64,000 nt of DNA from Bacillota bacterium (GTDB lineage Bacteria > Bacillota > DTU065). The position numbers and the translations under genes were made by a program. The notes beneath the pieces were generated by a model. That model did no database searches, was not told where the DNA came from, and saw only the letters and a program-made list of their open reading frames with translations. Shown here piece after piece: positions 34,251 through 41,939 of the stretch; positions within the stretch are counted from its first letter, which is position 1; each line of letters opens with the position of its first letter. The stretch is taken from the NCBI GenBank assembly GCA_018435125.1, contig JAHDNZ010000006.1, positions 38,891 to 102,890 of the forward strand, in the 5' to 3' direction.

Positions 34251-35006
34251 CTAATTACTAGATGATACGGACTCTTTTTTATTATCTGAAGCAGCACCTA
34301 TGATAATTAAAAGGATTATCACTGCAATTGCAATTCGCCAGCCGAGATATTGCCTGGCACTACACTGAATATCAACAACTTCATCGGGCCCAAATCTAAG
34401 GTTCCAAATCGCCTGGTTTTTTTCCTTCTGGCTAGCATTTGAACTTGATATCTTTCCTGGAAACGAAAGCGTGTATGTTACTGGTATGGAATTATTTAGC
34501 ACATCAAAGTAGCTATCAAATTCAGTAGAGGCAGATGGTTTTGGGCTTTCTAAATTATTATCCTCAAAGGGTTGACTATAAAATTTTAGATAAGTTTTAA
34601 CAGAATAATCACGCCATAAGAGGCTTTTTTTAACAGTTACTTCGTTATGGACAATTTCAAAGGCTGATGATTGTGGGACAGGGAGGGTTGAACTAAAGCT
34701 ATCTATTGTTTTACTACTAGTTACAAATAGTTTATCAGAGACAGTTTTCCCCTCAATACTACCACCAATATTTTTAGTAACAATTTTAGATAGTTCATCA
34801 GTAGTGTGTTTATCCGAAGTTGGTACACCAATTGTCATGGATATTGTTTGTTTTAAGTCTTTTGCTATGGATACTTGATAGGAAATGTCTGATACATATT
34901 TTTTCACGTCAATGTTCTGTTCTTTTTGGAAACATCCTGATAATAAAATTGTGAGTAAGCATAGAAAGACTACCTTAAGTGACTTATCTGATACCTGGCT
35001 TTTCAA
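34251..35006 (-). CDS. Lipoprotein with C-terminal membrane helix, DUF3153/LppM-like
   Basis: The TTG start at 35006 follows AAAGGAGGAG. The 251-aa protein has a lipobox (LTILLSGC, Cys at about 25), a beta-rich body and a C-terminal transmembrane segment (WRIAIAVIILLIIIGAA, about 224-240) with a short polar tail. The PGKISSSNA...IWNLRFG pattern near 182-206 resembles LppM/DUF3153 proteins. It is likely a surface lipoprotein anchored at both ends. Function is unknown. It is alone between azlCD and lepB. Confidence 0.6.
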   Translation of the reverse strand: MKSQVSDKSLKVVFLCLLTILLSGCFQKEQNIDVKKYVSDISYQVSIAKDLKQTISMTIGVPTSDKHTTDELSKIVTKNIGGSIEGKTVSDKLFVTSSKTIDSFSSTLPVPQSSAFEIVHNEVTVKKSLLWRDYSVKTYLKFYSQPFEDNNLESPKPSASTEFDSYFDVLNNSIPVTYTLSFPGKISSSNASQKEKNQAIWNLRFGPDEVVDIQCSARQYLGWRIAIAVIILLIIIGAASDNKKESVSSSN

Positions 35007-35170
35007 TGTCTTCTCCTCCTTTAAATTGATATCTTTAATAGTTGTGATAAACTGAAAAGCACGTAGCTATAAACAAGATTCTTTTATATTTATAGATACC
35101 CTTTGTTAAATAATATATTTTCTGCAGACTATTTTAGAGTAGTGTTGATATTAACCAGAGGGTGGTTGAA

Positions 35171-35208
35171 GAAACAAGGACCCTAGCATTGGTTAGAGTC
35201 CTTGTTTC
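35171..35208. terminator. Strong hairpin downstream of lepB
   Basis: GAAACAAGGAC (35171-35181) and GTCCTTGTTTC (35198-35208) form a perfect eleven-pair stem just past the lepB stop. It lacks a long T run on either strand but is otherwise a good terminator candidate. Confidence 0.7.
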
Positions 35209-35216
35209 AAGGTTAT

Positions 35217-35759
35217 TTATTTTAGAAATATTTTAGGTCTGGAAAGAATTTGAATTCTATGAGGTGGCCAATACATTAAAATTGCATGACCCATTATATC
35301 GCTAATAGATACAGGACCAACAAAACGACTGTCATTAGAGTTATTGCGATTATCACCCATTACAAAGACATGCCCACTAGGTACGGTATAAGTTGCTTCT
35401 TTTGGAATTCTAATAGGTTCGGCTACATAGTTTTCAGCAAGTTTTGAACCATTGAGATAAACGACCCCATTTTTAATCTCAATTTGATCTCCAGGAAGAC
35501 CAATTATGCGTTTTACCCAATAACGGTTATGTTCGACGGGATCCTTAATGACCACGATATCGCCACGCCGTGGACCAGCAAAGTAGTAATAAATTTTTTC
35601 AGCAATTAAACGTTCCCGATTATGAAGAGTTGGCTCCATGGAATGACCATCTACTATAAATGATTGAGCCACAAAAAAGATGATAAAAAACGCTGCGACA
35701 ACAACATCGGCAAGTTCCTGCAAAAAAGTTTTCAGAGGTTCACCTAAAAAACTCTCCAT
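35217..35759 (-). CDS. lepB: Signal peptidase I
   Basis: The AAAGGA site abuts ATG 35768 but is well spaced for ATG 35759, which gives 180 aa. A single N-terminal membrane helix (about 17-37) is followed by the catalytic Ser box SMEPTL, the Lys box YWVKRIIGLPGD and the GDNRNNSNDSR motif. It removes signal peptides from secreted proteins on the outer face of the membrane. Size fits the small Firmicute type. No partner gene is adjacent. Confidence 0.95.
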   Translation of the reverse strand: MESFLGEPLKTFLQELADVVVAAFFIIFFVAQSFIVDGHSMEPTLHNRERLIAEKIYYYFAGPRRGDIVVIKDPVEHNRYWVKRIIGLPGDQIEIKNGVVYLNGSKLAENYVAEPIRIPKEATYTVPSGHVFVMGDNRNNSNDSRFVGPVSISDIMGHAILMYWPPHRIQILSRPKIFLK

Positions 35760-35913
35760 GAAGCTCATTCCTTTCAGATCTACAAAGACTCAAAGTTTTG
35801 TATTAGCTTTTGTAAAACAAATTCCTGCTTCAGTAGATATTTAAGCCTAACACCAAGATAACAGGTTTCAATTTATTATGCAAATAGCTCACAAACTGGT
35901 CCACTTTGAGAGG

Positions 35914-36954
35914 TTATTTATCTAATTGATTATTTGGTCTTTTTAAACCAGATTGAAAAAGGTTAAGCGAAGTAGGATCTTTTTCTTTTAAAAGGGGAGT
36001 CGGTTTATTTTTTGTTAAAGGATGAGTATTTCTTTCCCAAAAAACTCCTTCAGCATAACCTTGAATAGAAGAATCTTCATTGGCCATTTCCAGACGTTTT
36101 TCAGCTAAGCAGCAATATAGTCTTTCCAGTTCTATACCTAAATAGTTACGTTTCAGTTTTTTGGCAACTACTGAAGAAGTACCAGAACCTAAGAAAGGAT
36201 CAAATACCAAGTCATTGGGGTTTGAACTAGCTAATATAATTTTGGCTAAAAGTTTTTCCGGCTTTTGGGTTGGATGATCAGTATTTTCCGGCATAGACCA
36301 AAAGGGAATAGTCAAGTCTGTCCATATATTTGAAGGATAGGTTAGGCGAAAGTTACCTTGATTAGTTTCTTGCCAATCCTTGGGGGTACCATTTTCTTTA
36401 TAGGGTGCAATCACCCGGCGTTTCATTTTAACTGCATCTACATTAAAAGTATACTCATCAGATATGGTACAAAACCATATATCTTCAGAGCAGTTTTTCC
36501 AGTTATTCAGAGCACCTCGTCCTTTTTCGCGTTCCCAGGTAATTCTACTTCTAATATTTAGGTACTTTTGGGCCACAAGATGGATAGCGGTAGAACTACG
36601 CCAATCACCGCATATATAGACTGATGCGTTGGGCTTAAGTACTTTAAGAAGTTTAACAAACCAAGATTCCAACCATCTTATATATTCGCTCAAGGATTGT
36701 TCTCTGAACGTGTTGTTATTAAAAGTTTTGGTCAAATTATAAGGCGGGTCTAGGAATAGTAAATCGACAAATGCTTCCGGCAAAAAATCAATAGCAGTAA
36801 AAAGGTCTTGGTTAATGGTTTTATTTAGTAGTTCATCCGGAGAAAAATTGGTGGATAGCTTTAGCAAACGGCTCTCATAAAAATCAAGTTCTTCCTCTGA
36901 AAGGGTTACTGTTTTATTTCTGGGAGCTCGTTTTTTATTACTTTCCTGAGACAT
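35914..36954 (-). CDS. Orphan beta-class adenine-specific DNA methyltransferase
   Basis: The 346-aa protein starts at ATG 36954 behind AAGGAGGG. The catalytic motif IV DPPYNLTKTF (about 69-78) precedes the target-recognition region and the AdoMet motif I FDPFLGSGTSS (about 252-262), the beta-class order. DHPTQKPEKLL is also typical. DPPY with this order indicates N6-adenine (or N4-cytosine) methylation. No restriction endonuclease gene is next to it, so it is probably solitary or regulatory. The target sequence cannot be read by eye. Its upstream region has a promoter inside inverted repeats. Confidence 0.9.
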   Translation of the reverse strand: MSQESNKKRAPRNKTVTLSEEELDFYESRLLKLSTNFSPDELLNKTINQDLFTAIDFLPEAFVDLLFLDPPYNLTKTFNNNTFREQSLSEYIRWLESWFVKLLKVLKPNASVYICGDWRSSTAIHLVAQKYLNIRSRITWEREKGRGALNNWKNCSEDIWFCTISDEYTFNVDAVKMKRRVIAPYKENGTPKDWQETNQGNFRLTYPSNIWTDLTIPFWSMPENTDHPTQKPEKLLAKIILASSNPNDLVFDPFLGSGTSSVVAKKLKRNYLGIELERLYCCLAEKRLEMANEDSSIQGYAEGVFWERNTHPLTKNKPTPLLKEKDPTSLNLFQSGLKRPNNQLDK

Positions 36955-36980
36955 GTATTGCCCTCCTTAAAACAATGGGA

Positions 36981-37055
36981 ACTGTAGAAAATTTATACAG
37001 TACCAATTAAAGTCATCGCTGTATAAATAATATACATCTTGTAAAGAAAAAACAA
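36981..37055 (-). promoter_or_regulatory. Promoter and palindromic operator of the methyltransferase gene
   Basis: On the minus strand TTGTTT (37050-37055), a 17-bp spacer and TATTAT (37027-37032) make a plausible promoter. A perfect inverted repeat, ATTTATACAG (36991-37000) and CTGTATAAAT (37019-37028), overlaps the -10 and the start region. A further ACTGTA at 36981-36986 mirrors TACAGT at 36996-37001. Three ACTGTATA-like arms at one promoter suggest a repressor, perhaps autoregulation. Confidence 0.45.
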
Positions 37056-37063
37056 GGTTGTAA

Positions 37064-37434
37064 ATGATAGCAAGAATACTGTTCCATCCTGCGAGTATAG
37101 TAGCAATAGTTGCTATCAACTTAAGCAGAGTCGTTTCTTCATTGGTGAATTTGAAAGTTATTAAAGAAGGCGCTCTCTTAGGTGCTAAATTAATTCTGAA
37201 GTTTAAAAATCTGATTAGGACCAGATAAGATGGAACTGCTTGAAGGTCCTCTGGAGTTAAGATAATACACAGAGGCCATCTAATTTAGTAGATTAATACC
37301 CTAAAACATTACTTAAGGGCAGTGAGTCAGGACAGTAATTCGTACGATCTTTTCCAAAACAAAACCATGCTGATTATATATTTTTTAAGGTTAAAAAAGT
37401 AAGCATAGTGTAAATGCCTTTGTTCCGCTTCCTA
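37064..37434. other. Non-coding region between the methyltransferase and tRNA-Leu
   Basis: No credible gene is seen on either strand. A modest inverted repeat CCTCTG...CAGAGG lies around 37250-37275. Nothing else stands out. Confidence 0.5.
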
Positions 37435-37463
37435 TTGACATTTATAAATGCAAAACATATACT
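37435..37463 (+). promoter_or_regulatory. Promoter of tRNA-Leu
   Basis: TTGACA (37435-37440), a 17-bp spacer and TATACT (37458-37463) form a near-consensus sigma-A promoter ending 17 bp before the tRNA. Confidence 0.85.
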
Positions 37464-37480
37464 AATAATTGTCATAACAT

Positions 37481-37567
37481 GCCGAAGTGGCGGAACTGGC
37501 AGACGCGCTGCGTTCAGGGCGCAGTGAGGGTTTCCTCATGCGGGTTCAAATCCCGCCTTCGGCACCA
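37481..37567 (+). tRNA. tRNA-Leu (anticodon CAG)
   Basis: The 87-nt class II tRNA has acceptor arms GCCGAAG and CTTCGGC. The anticodon stem CTGCG/CGCAG encloses the loop TTCAGGG (anticodon CAG, reading CTG). A long variable arm GTGAGGGTTTCCTCAT follows, and the T-arm is GCGGG-TTCAAAT-CCCGC. The CCA end is encoded. The D-arm has GGCGGAACTGGCAGACGC, typical of tRNA-Leu. It stands alone with its own promoter. Confidence 0.97.
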
Positions 37568-37888
37568 AAATCTATCACTGCTGCTTAGTTTTACACCTTA
37601 ATTAAAGATAATAATTCTTAAACCCTTTCCACAAAATGGCTCAAGGGTATATTTTTTTATTTTTGCTCATTTTTTTGTAGCACAACATAGAACTGGCAGG
37701 TTGCTGGAACATATAAATAACGCTGGTAAGAACTACTGGACAGAAGCAGTAACCTATGTAACAAAAGATAAACAGGCCTTGACGCTACAAAGATAAGTTG
37801 GCTTGAGAATCGATTCTGTATGTTTTCCAAAGCCGCAGGTCATTATGTTGTAAAAAACGGTAACGAATTGTCGCTCGGAAGACTTGGA
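37568..37888 (+). other. Non-coding region after tRNA-Leu
   Basis: No intact gene. A T-rich run at 37648-37672 may terminate the tRNA transcript. No copy of the tRNA 3' end was found downstream, so there is no sign of an attachment-site duplication. Confidence 0.5.
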
Positions 37889-38310
37889 TAAGAGATTATC
37901 AGTGACCTTGAAGTCTTTGCAAAGTATGTCCAGAGTTTAAGGGTGTGTTGGAGCATAAAGTTTTCGTATGACTGCGATGGTCGGTGGCTGAACTTTGGGG
38001 TTAAAGATTGAATATCAAAATTAACGCACTCAAAGCGGATGGTTACCGCTTGATTATGTTTGGACAAGATGATTTTGAGAAGATGACCTCGCAGAAATAT
38101 GGCTATCTCAAAGGCACAAACAGCACGCTGGAACTTGTCTATGAGGTAGAGAATTTCACAGCTATTGATCATGAGTATAAGTGGCTAGTCAATCAGGGAT
38201 CGGTGCTGTTAATGTTGCCGATAACTGAACCGTGGGGACAACGGACTTGCTATGTTGCAGACCCGGACGGGATCTTGATCGAAATTGGTACATTCAACAA
38301 TGGAGGGTGA
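37889..38310 (+). pseudogene. VOC-fold (glyoxalase/bleomycin-resistance-like) remnant
   Basis: The intact-looking part (38008-38310, TTG start) encodes about 100 aa ending in [18 protein letters not shown], the classic end of a VOC domain, with DHEYKWLVNQGSVLLMLPITEPWGQ before it. The N-terminal part of such a domain lies just upstream in another frame (DLEVFAKYVQSL, then DGRWLNFGVKD up to a TGA at 38009), with an in-frame stop earlier. So a frameshift near 38005 and other damage appear to have broken a roughly 130-aa gene. Composition is less AT-rich than surrounding genes, suggesting transfer. A short functional protein from 38008 cannot be excluded. Confidence 0.55.
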
Positions 38311-38314
38311 GTTT

Positions 38315-39082
38315 ATGGCAACAACAATGAAAATCAGCCATGAACGCAAGGCGTTAATCTCCAAGTACGCAACAGCTGCAGTGTGCCTGTATGGAGTAAT
38401 CAGCGTCGATGAGTTTGTTGATGTGTTTAACCACTATGAGGAGGTGCACACGACAGCAGAGGAAGCGCTATTAGCGTTGAAAAGGCTCGCCAGAACCGAT
38501 GAAGTCGAGTATTCTATTTCCAACGACATCATTTCAGGACCCGAATTTCAGCCCGACTTTTATGACTACGAAGATAATGTAGAGGCTATCCGAGCCAGTC
38601 AGAAAGGCAAGCCACGCTATCTGCCGGAGAAAGAGGAGTTCCTGAAATACATTGAGATTGGCTACCGCGAGCCGGAAAAACCTTACGCCGACCTGAAAGC
38701 GCACATCCTAAAACACAAACTCACCACCCGCGGCGAGGGTATAGACGGTGTGGACGGTGACCTACTCGATCTCCACGAGATGATACAGTTCGGCGTCAAT
38801 TCCACCGACGAATTCGATTACTTCACCAAGCGTGGCTACAAGTTTAAAGGTATGGATGACTTTAACGAGTTTGCCCAGTTGGTGAAGAACGCCCATAATA
38901 ATACCAGAATGTATGACAACAACGGATTCACGCCAAAAGAGATATTTGAGAAATTCGAGCGTCCGAAGTTGCAGCCACTTCCCAAAGAGCCGTTCAGTTT
39001 TCAGGCGACACCAAAAGTTGGACGTAACGACCCCTGCCCCTGCGGGAGCGGGCTGAAATACAAGAAGTGCCATGGCAAATAG
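38315..39082 (+). CDS. SEC-C motif protein of unknown function
   Basis: From ATG 38315, behind GGAGGGTGAG, the 255-aa protein ends in a SEC-C zinc motif, [18 protein letters not shown], the same motif that ends SecA. The body is acidic and helical ([33 protein letters not shown]) and I do not recognise a catalytic domain. Codon use is richer in G and C at third positions than in neighbouring genes, which suggests horizontal transfer. It directly follows the VOC remnant. SEC-C proteins are often small, plasmid- or phage-associated zinc proteins; the function is unknown. Confidence 0.82.
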   Translation: MATTMKISHERKALISKYATAAVCLYGVISVDEFVDVFNHYEEVHTTAEEALLALKRLARTDEVEYSISNDIISGPEFQPDFYDYEDNVEAIRASQKGKPRYLPEKEEFLKYIEIGYREPEKPYADLKAHILKHKLTTRGEGIDGVDGDLLDLHEMIQFGVNSTDEFDYFTKRGYKFKGMDDFNEFAQLVKNAHNNTRMYDNNGFTPKEIFEKFERPKLQPLPKEPFSFQATPKVGRNDPCPCGSGLKYKKCHGK

Positions 39083-39251
39083 GGGTGTGCAAGACTTGAA
39101 ATTGTTAAAGAAAGAGATTTAACCGATAGGTGGTTTTATTTATTTAGAAGATGCTAAAACAATTAAAATAAGTCTATTGGTTTTATGCCTTATAGGAAAT
39201 GGCTTGTATCATTTTAGGGCCGATTTAGAGAGATTCAATACAAATCATCTT

Positions 39252-39296
39252 AATTTAGAAACCAAACAAGGTTTCTAAATTATTAATCTAGAAACC
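39252..39296. terminator. Hairpin between the SEC-C gene and the convergent subtilase gene
   Basis: AATTTAGAAACC (39252-39263) and GGTTTCTAAATT (39270-39281) form a perfect twelve-pair stem. A third TAGAAACC (39289-39296) could pair alternatively. This probably terminates the minus-strand subtilase transcript, and perhaps the plus-strand one too. Confidence 0.7.
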
Positions 39297-39305
39297 CTGT
39301 TAGCT

Positions 39306-40436
39306 TTAATATTGGTTTGCTAATGCTGCTAGAGACAAAAGACCCCGGCCTTGTTTTTCTACCGGGAGAGAAAGACGCTTGGCGTTTTTTAAAAGAACCC
39401 GAATGGCATCTTTTTTTCTATATCCAAATCCAAGGAGTAAAGCCAATGCTCCACTAACTTGAGGAGCGGCCATCGAAGTCCCACTTTCCCGACGGTAACT
39501 TTTACCTAAAAACGTGGAAAGAATATTTTCGCCATAAGCTAAAAGATCTAATTCCGAACCATAGGAGGAAAATCTTGAGAAGGCTTCGTTGTTATTTACC
39601 GAGCCTACACTTAAGACTTCAGGGTATTTAGCCGGATATAATAGTTCAGGGTTTTCTGTCATACCGGTGTTTCCAGCTGCAGCAACCAATATGGTTGATG
39701 AGAGAGCAGCTTTTCTTACTGCTCTGTGTAAAGCTTCACTTGATTCTCCAGTACCTAAACTTAAATTAGCTACATCTATACCTTCCTGAACTGCAAAGGC
39801 TATTCCCTCAATAATATCCGATACATAGCCACTGCCATTTTTATCTAAGGCTTTAACTGCATAAAGGTCAACCTCAGGAGCCATACCCAAGAGGCCTCTG
39901 GTACCACCATTTGCTCCGACAATACCTGCGACATGTGTACCATGTCCGTTATCATCAAAAAAGTCATCTGTAAATACATCACCTAAGGTAGAGAGACCCC
40001 CTTTAATATTTAAGTCAGGATGTTCAGCAACTCCTGTATCAATGATAGCAACTGAGATACCCTGGCCTTTGGTTTTAGGCCATAAAGAAGGTGCACCAGT
40101 AAGAGAAATTGTATCGGTTGGTATGGCTGTTGCCAGTATATTTTCTTCTACAATATAAACTTTAGCATCTTCTTCGATTCTAAGTGATTGATTTAGTGTA
40201 AGCAGTTTTTGATCTTGACCTTCTTCTATTTCACAAACCATACCACTAATAAAAGGTAGCTGTTTGATAACTTTTATACCAAAAGAATCAACATGACCAC
40301 AGCAACTTTCCATTGCTTGTTCATCATCGGTAAGAAGGATTCGCCGACTCGACTTTTTTTTAAGTCGGTTTTTAGGCTGAATTAGAGTCAATAAGGCAAC
40401 CAGAATTAAAAGGGCTATCAATGAGTCATCGCTCAT
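39306..40436 (-). CDS. Subtilisin-like serine protease (S8)
   Basis: The 376-aa protein has an N-terminal hydrophobic segment (about 5-20) and a charged propeptide-like region (about 40-115). The catalytic triad is in IDTGVAEHPDL (Asp), NGHGTHVAG (His) and SGTSMAAPQ (Ser), with the oxyanion Asn in AAAGNTG. It is probably membrane-anchored or secreted. An upstream 78-aa gene overlaps its start by 4 bp (ATGA), so the two are translationally coupled. Confidence 0.92.
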   Translation of the reverse strand: MSDDSLIALLILVALLTLIQPKNRLKKKSSRRILLTDDEQAMESCCGHVDSFGIKVIKQLPFISGMVCEIEEGQDQKLLTLNQSLRIEEDAKVYIVEENILATAIPTDTISLTGAPSLWPKTKGQGISVAIIDTGVAEHPDLNIKGGLSTLGDVFTDDFFDDNGHGTHVAGIVGANGGTRGLLGMAPEVDLYAVKALDKNGSGYVSDIIEGIAFAVQEGIDVANLSLGTGESSEALHRAVRKAALSSTILVAAAGNTGMTENPELLYPAKYPEVLSVGSVNNNEAFSRFSSYGSELDLLAYGENILSTFLGKSYRRESGTSMAAPQVSGALALLLGFGYRKKDAIRVLLKNAKRLSLPVEKQGRGLLSLAALANQY

Positions 40437-40669
40437 AGTTTATTCTCCTTTAGAAACTTATCTATGGTTTTACTGAGAAGATCAGGATCGATATCTAAGT
40501 TGTCTGTTTTGCTTTGCAAAAGTTGCTTAAGCTTTTCCGGGTCATTAGTTCCAACAAGTCCTAAAGCTCTTTGAACGAGGTTTTCGCGTTGTTTTGCAGG
40601 TATTTTCGCAAGATAGTTTTGGATTTTTTGAACTAATTCTTCCTGATTTTGATCATAAAAAGAGCTCAT
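40433..40669 (-). CDS. Small protein coupled to the subtilase gene
   Basis: The 78-aa, helical, lysine/glutamine-rich protein (EELVQKIQNYLAKIPAKQRE, LKQLLQSKTDNLDIDPDLL) has no signal peptide or known motif. It precedes and overlaps the protease gene, which suggests a role in controlling or handling the protease, but I do not recognise it. Its start follows an AAGGAGG site. Two terminators of the thioredoxin unit lie just upstream. Confidence 0.7.
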   Translation of the reverse strand: MSSFYDQNQEELVQKIQNYLAKIPAKQRENLVQRALGLVGTNDPEKLKQLLQSKTDNLDIDPDLLSKTIDKFLKENKL

Positions 40670-40717
40670 TTAAACGCCTCCTTATTCAATACCGTGATCT
40701 ATAATAGGCGTTTACAA

Positions 40718-40740
40718 TAAAAAAAGTGCCTAACGGCACT
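40718..40740 (-). terminator. Second terminator downstream of trxA
   Basis: On the minus strand AGTGCC, loop GTTA and GGCACT, followed by seven T (plus-strand A run 40718-40724). It backs up the terminator at 40755-40777. Confidence 0.85.
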
Positions 40741-40754
40741 GAGAAGATAATCAT

Positions 40755-40777
40755 AAAAAAGGCCTTTTAGGCCTTTT
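40755..40777 (-). terminator. Terminator of trxA
   Basis: AAAAGGCC and GGCCTTTT pair around a five-base loop, and on the minus strand a T run follows. It overlaps the trxA stop codon. Confidence 0.88.
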
Positions 40778-41090
40778 AAGAGATTAAGCTATTTAGTTTT
40801 TGGCTGATAACACTCTGCTGAGTAAAGCCTACAATCATATCTACAGGTTTACCATCTTTGAAAAATAACAGGGTTGGTATACCCTGGATGCGAAAACGGG
40901 TGGCTGAGTCAGGGTTTTCATCTACATTTAACTTGGCTATTTTAGCACGTCCGTCAAACTCAGTAGCTATCTTTTCGAGGACAGGAGCCATCATACGGCA
41001 AGGTCCACACCAAGGGGCCCAAAAATCTACTAAAGTAACTCCGGCTGCAACTTCTTGCTCGAAATTTTTATCGCATAGTTCAATTGCCAT
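40776..41090 (-). CDS. trxA: Thioredoxin
   Basis: The 104-aa protein has the WCGPC active site (about residues 27-31 in FWAPWCGPCRMMAPVLEK), the cis-proline segment GIPTLLFFKDGKPVD and usual thioredoxin length. It reduces protein disulfides with thioredoxin reductase. The gene stands alone, with a strong promoter embedded in an inverted repeat upstream and two terminators downstream, which suggests dedicated regulation. Confidence 0.97.
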   Translation of the reverse strand: MAIELCDKNFEQEVAAGVTLVDFWAPWCGPCRMMAPVLEKIATEFDGRAKIAKLNVDENPDSATRFRIQGIPTLLFFKDGKPVDMIVGFTQQSVISQKLNSLIS

Positions 41091-41110
41091 TTAGAGAACC
41101 TCCATTCATG

Positions 41111-41155
41111 GTTGACTACAATTTAAGTATATGCCTATATGCTTAAATTGTCAAC
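41111..41155 (-). promoter_or_regulatory. trxA promoter inside a palindromic operator
   Basis: On the minus strand TTGACA (41149-41154), a 17-bp spacer and TATACT (41126-41131) make a near-consensus sigma-A promoter. The whole region is an inverted repeat: CAATTTAAG (41119-41127) mirrors CTTAAATTG (41142-41150), extended by GTTGA and TCAAC outside. A repressor bound here would cover both boxes. A further inverted repeat CTTATTTTA...TAAAATAAG lies just beyond (about 41168-41211). Confidence 0.75.
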
Positions 41156-41367
41156 TATAAAAGCTATTCTTATTTTAGACAATGTGCAAACTTAAAATAA
41201 GAGTGTCCATTCTTTGCCAAAAGAGGAGTATTACCTCTTAAAGTGGGTATATATAATAATAGACACTTTTAATAAGGTTCAAAAATTAATTTTACTTTCC
41301 GGTTCTTAGAGGGAAAAAGCTGCCTAAAGAAGAAGAACTATTTAGTAAGTTAGAAAGGGTGGTGGCC

Positions 41368-41805
41368 ATGAAAAAACCATTTGTACTGGTCCTTGGTAAA
41401 CCTGGAAGCGGTAAATCAAGTGTGCTTCGCAGAGCTTTTGCCAAGGTCCGTGATAAGGCTGCTTTCTTGGACGGAGATCATGATTTTAACCAAATGATGC
41501 AAATTATTCACGAATCTGGTTTTCAATCAGCCAGTTACTTCTACTGCCCAAATCCCGATGAACTTCCCGACATTGTTGAGGAGAGAAATGAAGCTGTTAT
41601 TTTTATTGATACTCCAAAGATTACGGCGAGTTTAGCAAAAAAGATTGCCGATGCTGCTGAAGAAAGAAAAATTGTTATAGCTGCATCTTCATTAGATGGC
41701 GAAATTCCAAGCGAACTAGAAGAGTTTGCTTTTAGCACTATTATACTCAAGGAAAATAGAGATGAAACTTCTAGCGCGATTATTGAAGCACTAGAAATCG
41801 TTTAA
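41368..41805 (+). CDS. Small P-loop NTPase of unknown role
   Basis: From ATG 41368 the 145-aa protein starts KKPFVLVLGKPGSGKSSVLRR (Walker A about 9-17). A possible Walker B is AVIFIDTPKI near 78-87. It resembles the core of small ATPases or ATP-dependent chaperone-like proteins but lacks any other domain. It is alone, between trxA and the convergent glyQS. No known small family is assigned by eye. Confidence 0.7.
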   Translation: MKKPFVLVLGKPGSGKSSVLRRAFAKVRDKAAFLDGDHDFNQMMQIIHESGFQSASYFYCPNPDELPDIVEERNEAVIFIDTPKITASLAKKIADAAEERKIVIAASSLDGEIPSELEEFAFSTIILKENRDETSSAIIEALEIV

Positions 41806-41849
41806 TGCCTACCCTTTTTTCTGGGAAGGCTTTTTCTATCTCTTTAAAT

Positions 41850-41873
41850 AGGAGCAACCATTTGGTTGCTCCT
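41850..41873. terminator. Bidirectional terminator between the P-loop gene and glyQS
   Basis: AGGAGCAACC (41850-41859), loop ATTT and GGTTGCTCCT (41864-41873) form a perfect ten-pair stem between convergent genes. An additional GCCT...AGGC-TTTTT hairpin lies just before it (about 41806-41835). Confidence 0.8.
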
Positions 41874-41939
41874 ATGATTTCCCAAGGTATTTCAACCAAG
41901 TTATTCCTATATTGCCAAGTTACTGCTTGATTTATATAA

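Noticed and set aside
36981..37028. LexA-type SOS box upstream of the methyltransferase
   Set aside because: The ACTGT...ACAGT arms are spaced by 11 bases rather than 8, and the larger repeat has the arms in the opposite order.
37481..39100. Integration site (att duplication) at tRNA-Leu
   Set aside because: No repeat of the tRNA 3' end was found downstream and no integrase gene is visible.
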